A stretch of 64,000 bases of DNA, taken from Methanomassiliicoccales archaeon (GTDB lineage: Archaea; Thermoplasmatota; Thermoplasmata; Methanomassiliicoccales; UBA472). Below are positions 34,927 to 43,410 of the stretch, piece by piece (positions within the stretch are counted from its first letter, which is position 1; the number at the start of each line of letters is the position of its first letter). A program made the translations under genes and the position numbers. The stretch spans positions 138,547-202,546 of the forward strand of contig JAPKYK010000003.1 in assembly GCA_026394395.1 (NCBI GenBank), written 5' to 3'. A model generated the notes under the pieces. It made no database searches, was not told the origin of the DNA, and worked only from the letters and a program-made list of their open reading frames with translations.

Positions 34927-36132
34927 ATGAACGACAACTGCATCGCCGCTGTAAAGATAGATCAGGACCTTTGCAGCAGATGCAAGGTGTGCTACTCACT
35001 GTGCCCGTTCGAGGCCATCGATCAGAGGCCGGAGGACGGTAGAATAATGATCAACATCCAGAAGTGCCAGGTCTGCGGCATATGCTACAGCGCCTGCCCG
35101 GTGTCGGCCATCGAGATGGCCTACTATGATTATGACGATCTTTTGGAGCATGTCCGCTCGTCAGACGAGAAGGCGGAAACGCTGGTCATGATGTGCCGGG
35201 GCAACTCGCCGAGCAGCGGGGAGGTCCAGGACATCCTGGCCAGCAACGGCCTGAGCGCCGATAGATACATCCCTTTACGAGTTCCCTGCGCCGGACGGAT
35301 CCCCACGGACTTCGTCTTCAAAGCCCTCCAGTCAGGGATCAAGAACATCGTCTCTGTGCAGTGCCGGGACGGGTTCTGCAGGATGAAGGAAGGAACGTCC
35401 ATCGAGACCAGGCGCCTGCTACTGGGCATGGCGGTCATCGAGCAGCTCGGTTACCCGAGGGACACCCTCAAGGTGGTGAAGTATTCCCGTAAGGCGTTCT
35501 GGATCAACAAGGAATGCGTGGGCTGCGACAAGTGCGTGTTCGTCTGCCCTTACGGCGCTATAAGGGCCGAGCCGTTCTCCTCGCCAACCATCGATAACGA
35601 CAAGTGCACGGGCTGCGGTGCATGCCAGATGGTCTGCCCGCACAGCGCTATTCAGGTAAAAGGGTTCGAGTTCGATAAGGTCCTCGGCTCATATGCGGAG
35701 GCGGCAGTGGGCATGAAGGCTCGCTCAAGTAAGCCGGCCGTCCTCGTCTTCAGCTGCCAGTGGTCCGAGTTCTCCGCCTTGGACGACCCAGAGAAGATGC
35801 TCAAGGGCAAGAACGCCATGGTCCTGGAGGTCCCTTGCTTCAAGAGCATGGACCCGGTGCACGTCATCAACGCCTTGCGACATGGTTTCGATGGGGTGAT
35901 GGCCGTGGTCTGTTCGGCGCAGGACTGCAAACTGCAGAACGGAAGGGATACGGCCGAGAGGCAGCTGGAGGTCCTCCAGAAATCCTTGAAGAAGCTGGGC
36001 CTGCTCGACCGGTTCGAGATCCACGAGCTCTCGCCAAGGTGCGAGGGCGAGTTCGCCATGAAGTTCGAGGCCTTCTGCGAGAAGATCGCCGCCAAGTCAA
36101 CTTGCGCTGTGGCCGCGCAAAGGAGGCCTTAA
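34927..36132 (+). CDS. Fe-S protein: tandem duplicate of [2x(4Fe-4S) ferredoxin + MvhD domain]
   Basis: The 401-residue protein is the same module twice. Module one: [4Fe-4S] motifs at C16/C19/C22/C26 and C47/C50/C53/C57, then an MvhD-like domain with C90, C121 (RVPCAGRI), C146 and C151 (QCRDGFCRMKEGT). Module two: motifs at C197-C207 and C227-C237, then C277, C304 (EVPCFKS), C329 and C334 (VVCSAQDCKLQNGR). MvhD binds a [2Fe-2S] cluster and links the F420-non-reducing hydrogenase to heterodisulfide reductase in methanogens. Here it would carry about six clusters and wire the hydrogenase to the Nfn-like subunits encoded next. First gene of the six-gene operon. Confidence 0.88.
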   Translation: MNDNCIAAVKIDQDLCSRCKVCYSLCPFEAIDQRPEDGRIMINIQKCQVCGICYSACPVSAIEMAYYDYDDLLEHVRSSDEKAETLVMMCRGNSPSSGEVQDILASNGLSADRYIPLRVPCAGRIPTDFVFKALQSGIKNIVSVQCRDGFCRMKEGTSIETRRLLLGMAVIEQLGYPRDTLKVVKYSRKAFWINKECVGCDKCVFVCPYGAIRAEPFSSPTIDNDKCTGCGACQMVCPHSAIQVKGFEFDKVLGSYAEAAVGMKARSSKPAVLVFSCQWSEFSALDDPEKMLKGKNAMVLEVPCFKSMDPVHVINALRHGFDGVMAVVCSAQDCKLQNGRDTAERQLEVLQKSLKKLGLLDRFEIHELSPRCEGEFAMKFEAFCEKIAAKSTCAVAAQRRP

Positions 36133-36134
36133 CG

Positions 36135-36974
36135 ATGTACGGTATAGTGTCCAAGAAGCGGCTCGCGTACAAGGAGAAACTGTTCGAGGTCGAGGTCCCG
36201 GGCATTGCGGCCAAGGCCAAGCCAGGACAGTTCCTGATAGTCATCGCCAAGGAGGGAGGCGAGAGGGTCCCCCTGACCATATGCGATTACGACGCCCGGA
36301 AGGGCACGGTGTCCTTCGCCTTTCACGAGGTTGGAAAGTCCACCAAGGAGCTGGGAACCTTTGAGCAGGGCGACAGCCTGTTCAACGTCACCGGGCCCCT
36401 GGGCAATCCGTCGGAGATACGGGATTACGGCCGCGTGCTGTGCGTGGGCGGGAGCATCATGATCGCCCCGCTCCTGCTCCAGTCCAGAGCCATGAAGGCT
36501 GCGGGGAACCATGTGACGACCGTACTTGGCTGCCGGAGCAAGGAGTTCCTGTTCATGGAGAAGGAGGCCGATGCCTGCAGCGACGAGGTGTACGTGGCCT
36601 CGGACGACGGCACGGTCGGCGAGAAGGGCATCGAGTTCCTGAAAGACCTGCTTACGCGAGAGCGCTTCGATCGCTGCGTGGTCATGGGGCCAGTGGTCAT
36701 GATGAAGGCGGTGAGCGATATCACCAGACCTTACAACATACCGACCATCGTTTCCTTGACTCCGATAATGATCGACGGCATGGGCATGTGCGGCGTGTGC
36801 CGGGTGACCGTTGGCGGCAAGATGCTCTTCGGCTGCGTCGACGGCCCGGAGTTCGACGGGCACAAGACCAATTTTGATGAATTGATCAACCGGCAGCGTA
36901 GCATGCTTCCGGAAGAGAGGCTGAGCTCCATCCTTTGGGAGACGAAGGGAGGCTGCAAGTGTGAAAGGAAATGA
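36135..36974 (+). CDS. NfnA/SudB-like FAD and [2Fe-2S] subunit
   Basis: The 279-residue protein is a ferredoxin:NADP reductase-type flavoprotein, as in NfnA (NfnS), sulfide dehydrogenase SudB and the gamma subunit of archaeal sulfhydrogenase. FAD loop RVPLT is at 44-48. The nucleotide segment reads CVGGSIMIAP where relatives have G-G-G-x-G. The C-terminal motif D214-G-M-G-M-C219-G-V-C222 with C234 in FGCVDGPEFDGH is the [2Fe-2S] site (three Cys, with a nearby Asp). Role: exchange of electrons with NAD(H). An AGGAGG site precedes ATG 36135, two bases after the upstream stop; the next gene overlaps by 14 bp. Confidence 0.9.
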   Translation: MYGIVSKKRLAYKEKLFEVEVPGIAAKAKPGQFLIVIAKEGGERVPLTICDYDARKGTVSFAFHEVGKSTKELGTFEQGDSLFNVTGPLGNPSEIRDYGRVLCVGGSIMIAPLLLQSRAMKAAGNHVTTVLGCRSKEFLFMEKEADACSDEVYVASDDGTVGEKGIEFLKDLLTRERFDRCVVMGPVVMMKAVSDITRPYNIPTIVSLTPIMIDGMGMCGVCRVTVGGKMLFGCVDGPEFDGHKTNFDELINRQRSMLPEERLSSILWETKGGCKCERK

Positions 36975-38406
36975 GCCTCACGACAAAAAGGCCGCACTTG
37001 ACGAGGACGTTCCTATGCCCAGGCAGGAGCCTCGGAAACGGGTCAAAAACTTCAGCGAGGTCGCCTTAGGCTATACGGAAGAGATGGCACTCCAGGAGGC
37101 CGCTAGGTGCTTGAAGTGCAAGAAACCGCAATGCCGCCAGGGCTGCCCGGTGGACGTGCCCATCCCCGAGTTCATAGAGCTGCTTAGGCAGGGCCAGTAC
37201 GCCGAAGCGATAACGGTGATCAAGTCCAAGAACGCCCTGCCAGCCATCTGCGGGAGGGTATGCCCGCAGGAAAATCAGTGTCAGATGAACTGTGTCCGGG
37301 GCAAGAAGGGCGACCCGGTCAACATCGGGCGACTGGAGCGCTTCCTGGCCGACTGGGAGAGGGAGCACGGGGTCCAGATACCGGAACGAGCCCCTTCTAC
37401 AGGTCGGAAGGTGGCCATAATCGGAGCGGGGCCTGCCGGACTGACCGCAGCGGCCGACCTTGTGAAGTTAGGGCATGAGGTAACGTTGTTCGAAGCGCTG
37501 CACGTGGCCGGGGGGGTGCTCAGCTACGGCATACCGGAGTTCCGCCTACCTAAGGAGATAGTCAAGAAGGAGGTGGAGTACGTCCAGAAACTGGGCGTGG
37601 ACCTTCGAACGGGCAACCTCATCGGCAGGATTCACACCATCCCCGAGCTGATGGAGCAGGGCTATGACGCTATATTCATCGGCAGCGGCGCAGGTCTGCC
37701 GCAGTGGACCGGCTGCCCGGGGGAGAACCTGGGCGGCATCTACTCCGCCAACGAGTTCCTTATTCGGGTCAATCTGATGAAAGCTTACGATTTCCCAGAG
37801 AAAGACACGCCCATCCGCGTCGGCAAGCACGTCGTGGTCATCGGCGGCGGCAACGTGGCCATGGACTGCGCCCGCATCTCCATGAGGCTGGGGGCCACGG
37901 TCTGCCTGAACTACCGTCGCTCCCGGAACGAGCTGCCGGCCAGGCGTGAGGAGATCGAGAACGCCGAGGAGGAGGGCCTGATCTGTAAGTTCCTCAGCGC
38001 TCCTGTGGAGTTCTTTGGCGACGACAAGGGTTGGGTCAAATCCATGAAGAGCACCTGCATGGAGCTGACCGAGCCGGACGCCAGCGGCAGGCAGGGATGC
38101 CGGGCCATCCCCAATTCGGACGTCGAGATGCCGGTCGACACCGTCATCGTGGCCATCGGGCAGACACCCAACCCTATCATCCAGCGCACTACCGCGGGAC
38201 TGCAGACCAACCCCCGGAACGGGACCATCGTGGTGGACACGGACGGACGCACCAACCTGAAGGGCGTCTTTGCCGGGGGGGACGTGGCCACCGGGGCGGC
38301 CACGGTCATCAGCGCCATGGGGGCCGGGAAACGGGCCGTCAAGGCCATGCACGAGTATCTCATGAACGAAACGCCGAGGGGGGAGCGACCATCGACCGAA
38401 AATTAA
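36961..38406 (+). CDS. NfnB/SudA-like NADPH oxidoreductase (GltD family)
   Basis: The 481-residue protein matches the NfnB (NfnL) / SudA / glutamate synthase small-subunit family. The N-terminal domain has cysteines CLKCKKPQCRQGCP and CGRVCPQENQCQMNC for two [4Fe-4S] clusters. FAD binds at IIGAGPAGLTAAADL, and NADP(H) at VIGGGNVAMDCARISMRLG. The late G-x-F-A-x-G-D segment is GVFAGGDVATGAATVI. In Nfn this subunit holds the bifurcating FAD. No gltB partner exists here, so a role with the hydrogenase is more likely than glutamate synthesis. The start is GTG 36961. Confidence 0.92.
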   Translation: MKGNEPHDKKAALDEDVPMPRQEPRKRVKNFSEVALGYTEEMALQEAARCLKCKKPQCRQGCPVDVPIPEFIELLRQGQYAEAITVIKSKNALPAICGRVCPQENQCQMNCVRGKKGDPVNIGRLERFLADWEREHGVQIPERAPSTGRKVAIIGAGPAGLTAAADLVKLGHEVTLFEALHVAGGVLSYGIPEFRLPKEIVKKEVEYVQKLGVDLRTGNLIGRIHTIPELMEQGYDAIFIGSGAGLPQWTGCPGENLGGIYSANEFLIRVNLMKAYDFPEKDTPIRVGKHVVVIGGGNVAMDCARISMRLGATVCLNYRRSRNELPARREEIENAEEEGLICKFLSAPVEFFGDDKGWVKSMKSTCMELTEPDASGRQGCRAIPNSDVEMPVDTVIVAIGQTPNPIIQRTTAGLQTNPRNGTIVVDTDGRTNLKGVFAGGDVATGAATVISAMGAGKRAVKAMHEYLMNETPRGERPSTEN

Positions 38407-39365
38407 GGATCGCGTTCTACTGGGCCGCCAGCTGCGGCGGATGTGAGATAGCCGTACTGGACATCAACGAGAAGATACTCGACCTGGTGAAGTTAGCGGA
38501 CATCGTCTTCTGGCCGGTGGCCATGGATTTCAAGTACAAGGATGTCGAGGGAATGCCGGACGGTCACATCGACATAACCTTCTTCAACGGCTCCATACGC
38601 AACAGCGAGCAGGAGCACATGGCCAAGCTGCTCCGCTCTAAATCGAGGATACTTATCGCCTTCGGATCGTGCGCCAACGAGGGCTCCGTGCCCGGGCTGG
38701 CCAACTTCAGCGACGCCAAAAGCATACTGGAAAGGGTCTATCTCAATGAGGATGGCCCCGCTGACGCCGTCATCCCGAAACCTGAATCGAAGGTAAAGGA
38801 GGGCACTCTCAGGATCCCGGTGTTCTACGATTCCGTCAGGACGCTGGCCCAGACCGTGGAAGTCGACTACTACCTACCGGGCTGCCCACCCCCGGTCGCC
38901 CTCATCACCAAAGCCTTGGACGCCATCATTATGAACGAACTGCCGCCGAAGGGGTCCGTCCTGGCACCATTGCCAGCGGTGTGTGACGAATGCCCGCGGA
39001 TAAGACAGAACAAGAAGATCTCCAGCATACACCGCGTACATGAGATCACCCCGGAGCCGGAACGCTGCCTGATGGAGCAGGGGATCATCTGCATGGGGAT
39101 GGCCACCCGCAGCGGATGCGGGGCCCAGTGCCTCAAGGTGGACATGCCCTGCACCGGCTGCGGCGGGGCGGCGCCCAACCAGTCCGACGTAGGCACTGGC
39201 ATGATAACCGCATTGGCCTCCATCCTGAACCTGGATAAGGAGCCTGGGACGTACACCGATGAGGAGGTCTCCGAGCTCATATCGCAGATCAAGGACCCTG
39301 CGGGCATTTTCTACCTGTACAGCCTGCCCTCGTCCATCTTGCAGAAGAAGGTGGTGAAGAAATGA
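38391..39365 (+). CDS. [NiFe]-hydrogenase small subunit (group 3-like)
   Basis: The 324-residue subunit opens RIAFYWAASCGGCEIAVLD, the proximal-cluster region of Mvh/Frh-type small subunits. Then come AFGSCANEGSVPG, YYLPGCPPP, CDECPR and a Cys-rich C-terminus (IICMGMATRSGCGAQC, PCTGCGG) for more [4Fe-4S] clusters. It has no twin-arginine signal, so it is cytoplasmic. No ATG, GTG or TTG exists in frame near the conserved start; ATC 38391, five to six bases after GGGGGAG, is the best candidate, overlapping the NfnB-like gene by 16 bp. All upstream canonical starts are far inside that gene. The stop overlaps the large-subunit ATG. Confidence 0.88.
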   Translation: MDRKLRIAFYWAASCGGCEIAVLDINEKILDLVKLADIVFWPVAMDFKYKDVEGMPDGHIDITFFNGSIRNSEQEHMAKLLRSKSRILIAFGSCANEGSVPGLANFSDAKSILERVYLNEDGPADAVIPKPESKVKEGTLRIPVFYDSVRTLAQTVEVDYYLPGCPPPVALITKALDAIIMNELPPKGSVLAPLPAVCDECPRIRQNKKISSIHRVHEITPEPERCLMEQGIICMGMATRSGCGAQCLKVDMPCTGCGGAAPNQSDVGTGMITALASILNLDKEPGTYTDEEVSELISQIKDPAGIFYLYSLPSSILQKKVVKK

Positions 39366-40825
39366 AGGAGATAAGCATCGATCCGATCACCAGGCTGGAA
39401 GGGCACGGCAGCGTGTCCATCTTCCTCAACGAGGCGGGCGAAGTGGAGAACGCCTATCTCAAGATCCCCGAGCTGAGGGGCTTCGAGGCCTTCTGCGTCG
39501 GACGCCCGGCCGAGCTCATGCCTATCATCACCACCAGGATCTGCGGGGTCTGCCCGGTGGCCCATCACTACGCCTCGGTCAAAGCGCTGGACGAGGCGTT
39601 CCACGTCACACCGCCGTCCGCGGCCAAGAAGCTGCGGGAGCTACAGTACATGGGCTACATCTGCTACGACCACACCCTGCACTTCTACTATCTGGGCGGG
39701 CCTGACTTCATCGTTGGTCCGGACGCGCCACCGAATAAGCGCAACATACTAGGCGTCATAGAGAAGGCCGGCCTCGACGTGGCCAAGGAGGTCATCAGGC
39801 ACCGCGCCTATGGGCAGAAGATAACCGAGATAATCGGGGGAAAGGCCACGCACCCGGTCAGCGGGCTTCCCGGCGGTATAAGCAAGCCCCTCAGCGAGGA
39901 GTTCCGCGCCTCCATCCTGGAGATGTCAAGGTCCCTGGTCAAGTTCGCCCAGTTCACCCTGCAGCTCTTCCACGACCTGGTCCTGGACAACCCCAAGTAT
40001 CTGGAGATGATCAAGAGCGAGGTCTATACCCAGAGGACCTATTATATGGGCACGGTGGACCCCAAGAACCGGGTCAACTTCTATGATGGCGAGGTTCGGG
40101 TGGTGGACCCTTCAGGCAGGGAGTTCGCCAGGTTCAGGGCGGCGGACTATGCCGAACATATCGAGGAAAGGTCCGAGGAATGGACCTATTCCAAGTTCCC
40201 TTTCCTGAGGAAGGTCGGCTGGAAGGGCTTCACGGACGGAGCGGGCAACGGCATATACCGGGTAGGTCCGCTTGCTCGCCTAAACGCCGCGGACGGGATG
40301 GCCACGCCCCTGGCCCAGGCCGAATACGATAGGATGTTCGGTATGCTGGGCAAGCCGGCCCATGGCACCCTGGTGTTCCATTGGGCCCGGTTGATCGAGC
40401 TGCTGTACGCCGCCGAGCGGGCGGTGGAGCTGGCCAACGACCCGGAGATCACCAGCACGCACGTCCGCAACAAGACGGGTGAGCCGGGCGAGGGCGTCGG
40501 CATCGTCGAGGCGGCCAGAGGGACGCTCGTCCATCATTACAAACTAGACCGGAACGCGCTGGTCCAGAACGTCAATATGATCGTTGCCACCACCAACAAC
40601 TATCCCTCCATCTGCATGAGCATCCGGGACGCCGCCAAGGGCCTGATCCATGGCGGTAAGGCGAACGAGGAGACCCTGAACCGGGTGGAGATGGCCTTCC
40701 GGGCCTACGACCCCTGCTTCGGGTGCGCCACGCACTTCGCGGTCGGCCAGATGCCGCTGGAGGTCCAGGTGTACGATTCTGGGAAGCACCTAGTGGGAAG
40801 GTTTTCCCGCCAGATAGACGGATAA
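39362..40825 (+). CDS. [NiFe]-hydrogenase large subunit (group 3-like)
   Basis: The 487-residue catalytic subunit binds the NiFe(CN)2CO site through C61/C64 (RICGVCPVAHHYAS) and C452/C455 (DPCFGCATH). A 29-residue extension after H458 is the expected substrate of the maturation protease encoded next. Both motifs are intact, so an active hydrogenase is expected. They fit cytoplasmic group 3 enzymes; subgroup 3b versus 3c cannot be fixed by eye. It starts at ATG 39362, overlapping the small-subunit stop (ATGA). Function: reversible H2 oxidation feeding the Fe-S and flavin subunits. Confidence 0.95.
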   Translation: MKEISIDPITRLEGHGSVSIFLNEAGEVENAYLKIPELRGFEAFCVGRPAELMPIITTRICGVCPVAHHYASVKALDEAFHVTPPSAAKKLRELQYMGYICYDHTLHFYYLGGPDFIVGPDAPPNKRNILGVIEKAGLDVAKEVIRHRAYGQKITEIIGGKATHPVSGLPGGISKPLSEEFRASILEMSRSLVKFAQFTLQLFHDLVLDNPKYLEMIKSEVYTQRTYYMGTVDPKNRVNFYDGEVRVVDPSGREFARFRAADYAEHIEERSEEWTYSKFPFLRKVGWKGFTDGAGNGIYRVGPLARLNAADGMATPLAQAEYDRMFGMLGKPAHGTLVFHWARLIELLYAAERAVELANDPEITSTHVRNKTGEPGEGVGIVEAARGTLVHHYKLDRNALVQNVNMIVATTNNYPSICMSIRDAAKGLIHGGKANEETLNRVEMAFRAYDPCFGCATHFAVGQMPLEVQVYDSGKHLVGRFSRQIDG

Positions 40826-40855
40826 ACCCCCCGTTCGCATATCATATCAAGGCGG

Positions 40856-41359
40856 ATGCGTCAAGTGAAAGAGCACACTCAAAACCTCGAGGACGAGCTG
40901 CATGCCTGGCTGAAGGGTGCGGCCAGCATAGTGCTGGCCGGCATCGGAAACTCCATCCGCAGGGACGATTTTGTTGGCGTCAAAATAGCCGTGGACCTGG
41001 TGGGCAAGGTCTCCGACACGATGCACCTTATCGAGTGCGAGACCGTGCCGGAGAGCTTCGTGGATGAGATCGTGGAGATTAGACCCACGCATGTACTTCT
41101 CATCGACGCTGCAGTGCTCGGATTAAAGCCTGGAACGGTCCACCTGTACGATGCCGAGGAGGTCATGAACGTCCCGACCATCTCGACCCACACTTTACCG
41201 CTGAGGGTGTTCTGTGATTATGTGAAGGAGCTCACCGGAGCGAGGATCGCCCTTTTGCTTATAGAACCGAAGAACGTGGACTTCGGCGAGGGATTGACCC
41301 CGGAGGTCGAGGCGGCGGCGGTCAGGGTCAGGGGCGCTCTTCTGGACAACCTGCCCTAA
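40856..41359 (+). CDS. Hydrogenase maturation protease (HycI/HyaD family)
   Basis: The 167-residue endopeptidase cuts the C-terminal tail off the large subunit after nickel insertion. Signature parts are VLAGIGNSIRRDDFVGVKIA (metal-binding Asp region), the ECETVPESF strand carrying the second ligand (Glu), and STHTLPLRVF with the His. It comes 30 bp after the large subunit, last in the operon. Start ATG 40856; GTG 40865 is an alternative. General hyp genes (hypABCDEF) must lie elsewhere. Confidence 0.9.
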   Translation: MRQVKEHTQNLEDELHAWLKGAASIVLAGIGNSIRRDDFVGVKIAVDLVGKVSDTMHLIECETVPESFVDEIVEIRPTHVLLIDAAVLGLKPGTVHLYDAEEVMNVPTISTHTLPLRVFCDYVKELTGARIALLLIEPKNVDFGEGLTPEVEAAAVRVRGALLDNLP

Positions 41360-41448
41360 GGAATTTCGATATATGCTTTCGTACATCAATAAAATTGAAA
41401 ATCAGGTAAGATAAATGGTTTGATGGGCGGTCGGAGACCGTTGGGAAT

Positions 41449-41616
41449 TCACTTGGACAGACAGTCGTTGGGGCACTCGTCGATGCACTTTCCGCAGTCG
41501 GTGCACTTCTTGGGGTCGATCACGGCGACATCGTCAACGGCTAATGCCCCGCTCGGGCAGACATCCTCGCAAAGTCCGCATCCCACGCACTCGTCCACGT
41601 TAACCTTAGTAACCAT
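41449..41616 (-). CDS. 2x[4Fe-4S] ferredoxin (55 aa)
   Basis: The frame from ATG 41616 encodes MVTKVNVDECVGCGLCEDVC... with two classical C-x2-C-x2-C-x3-C motifs (CVGCGLCEDVCP and CTDCGKCIDECP). A bacterial-type two-cluster ferredoxin of minimal size, a low-potential electron carrier. AGGTG lies a few bases upstream of the ATG, and a TATA-like GCATAAATAC about 35 bp beyond. It is convergent with the hydrogenase operon, 90 bp from the protease gene, so a redox partnership is plausible but unproven. Confidence 0.92.
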   Translation of the reverse strand: MVTKVNVDECVGCGLCEDVCPSGALAVDDVAVIDPKKCTDCGKCIDECPNDCLSK

Positions 41617-41685
41617 TGTAAGGCACCTATGAAAAGGTGGAAGAAAAATTTTAGTATTTATGCTTTACCTATTCTAGATAGTCAC

Positions 41686-42111
41686 TCACCTAACGATGAG
41701 CACAGAGGTGCTGGCCTTTTTCGAGAGGGAGGAGGAGACACTGCCTATCAAAGCCCCTTTGGCCGCCCCCATGCCCCTGCTTCCCGTAACGATCAGGTCC
41801 GGGTGGAACGTTTCGGCGAACTCCAGTATCTTGGCCACCGGCGGGCCGTGCAACAGATGCGCCGTAGCCTGCACCCCTTCTGATGTAAGGATCTCAAGAG
41901 ATTCCTGCAGCACCTTGTTCCCCTGGACCTCCATCTCCTCGGTGCCTGCCTCAGCAACCAGCGAGGCGAACTCCCGCATCTCCACCACGCAGACGACCGC
42001 TATTTCGTAGGAAGGGGTGGACAGCGCCAGCAGGGCCGCTTTGCGCAAGGCCTTCTCGCCGTGCACCGAGCCGTCCACTGCCACCAGTAGCCTCAATTGC
42101 TTTCCCTCCAT
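41686..42111 (-). CDS. Universal stress protein (UspA family)
   Basis: The 141-residue protein has the Usp fold: LRLLVAVDGSVHGEKALRKAALLA at the start, and at the end the ATP-binding motif HPDLIVTGSRGMGAAKGALIGSVSSSLSKKASTSVLIVR (G-x-R-G-x(n)-G-S-V). Members bind ATP or cAMP and respond to stress; specific role unknown. GAGGTGG precedes ATG 42111. The frame extends 49 codons upstream but that stretch is not Usp-like. A second, more typical Usp gene lies at 43411. Confidence 0.87.
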   Translation of the reverse strand: MEGKQLRLLVAVDGSVHGEKALRKAALLALSTPSYEIAVVCVVEMREFASLVAEAGTEEMEVQGNKVLQESLEILTSEGVQATAHLLHGPPVAKILEFAETFHPDLIVTGSRGMGAAKGALIGSVSSSLSKKASTSVLIVR

Positions 42112-42344
42112 GGGTCGAACCACCTCTGGGCCATGAGCGTGGGCGCCAAGGCCCCTATGATTATCACTCTCACCAATATTGAGAATTGCGTTCGGTCGAG
42201 GAAGTCTGCAGCACCTCAGACTCCCAAAAACAACCCCATTGTTTTGGTTATGGGTCAATCACGTTGCATTTAAATGATTCAACGCAATTACCATTTGGTT
42301 TTTACCAACAAGCGGTTAAAATAGCGTCAAACCGATAGGGAAGC

Positions 42345-43406
42345 ATGCGTTACGTCTCCGGCCTCGTGCTCGGCCAGGATGGTTTCTTTCCCGGCTACGT
42401 GGGCATCGAGGACGGGGTGATCGCTGAGGTGGGGAAGGGGGAGAGAGGCGGGGCGGACGCCAACGGACTGATCGTCCCTACCCTGGTGAACGGGCACACC
42501 CACATCGCGGACTACATCGTGCCGGTGGACCCGACATTGTCCTTGGAGGAGCTGGTGGCGCCGCCCAACGGTCTCAAGCACCGCCTGCTGGAGAGCGCGA
42601 AGCCGGAAGACCTCATGCGCGGCATGCTGGAGATGAAGCGCTTCATGGTCCGGCACGGGGTGTCCCATTTCCTGGACTTCCGAGAGGGGGGATACGACGG
42701 TTCCGATTACCTGAGGAGGTTGGATGGCGATGGCGCAACGTCAGTCATAATGGGGCGGCCGAAGCTCTTGGAGTTCTGCCGCCAGGGCACCCGCCGTCTG
42801 CTGCGCGTCGCCGACGGCATAGCCGTCTCCTCCATCTCCGACTGGGAGTACCCGGAACTGCAGAAGCTGGCTAAGGAAGTGCGCTTGCAAGGACGTCCCT
42901 TCGCTATCCACGTCAGCGAAAGGGTGCGGGAGGACGTCGAAAAGGTGCTGGACCTCAAGCCCTCGTACGTCGTGCACATGACCGAGGCCACCGACGCGGA
43001 CCTGCAGAGGATCGCTCAGGAGAACGTGCCGGTGGTATCCTGCCCCCGTTCCAACCTCTTTTTCGGCAAGGTTCCTCCGTTGAAGAGACTGCTAAACAAC
43101 GGTGTGACCGTCGCCCTGGGCACGGACAACGCCATGCTGTGCCTGCCGGACATGCTGGCGGAGATGGAGATGGCCGCCCGGGTGTTGCGGTCCCAGGGCG
43201 TCGGTGGCATCAGGGAAGCCCTGCAGATGGCCCTGAACGGAAGAAAATTATTAAATGGCCAGGAATCGTTTAGTATAGAACCGGACGCACGTTGCGAGCT
43301 GATGGTGCTCAGGTACAGGGGTGGGGACCCGGTCGCCGACCTTGTTCTTAGAGGCGCCTCGGAGGCACCGGAGCTGGTATGCATAGGTAACAATTGCTGG
43401 AGATGA
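42345..43406 (+). CDS. Metal-dependent amidohydrolase (cytosine deaminase/chlorohydrolase-like)
   Basis: The 353-residue protein opens with a beta-sandwich strand set (YVSGLVLGQDGFFPGYVGIEDGVI), then VPTLVNGHTHIAD (metal His pair), FAIHVSE (third His), a VVHMTEA segment, SCPRSNLFF and VALGTDNAML (catalytic Asp). It resembles deaminases acting on nucleosides or related amines, but shorter than SAH deaminase. Substrate unknown. TATA-like GGTTAAAATAGCG gives a short leader. The next gene follows after 4 bp. Confidence 0.85.
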   Translation: MRYVSGLVLGQDGFFPGYVGIEDGVIAEVGKGERGGADANGLIVPTLVNGHTHIADYIVPVDPTLSLEELVAPPNGLKHRLLESAKPEDLMRGMLEMKRFMVRHGVSHFLDFREGGYDGSDYLRRLDGDGATSVIMGRPKLLEFCRQGTRRLLRVADGIAVSSISDWEYPELQKLAKEVRLQGRPFAIHVSERVREDVEKVLDLKPSYVVHMTEATDADLQRIAQENVPVVSCPRSNLFFGKVPPLKRLLNNGVTVALGTDNAMLCLPDMLAEMEMAARVLRSQGVGGIREALQMALNGRKLLNGQESFSIEPDARCELMVLRYRGGDPVADLVLRGASEAPELVCIGNNCWR

Positions 43407-43410
43407 GAGG

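Noticed and set aside
36961-38406. Glutamate synthase small subunit (gltD) role
   Set aside because: No gltB is adjacent and the operon context is a hydrogenase with an NfnA-like partner, so an Nfn/Sud role fits better.
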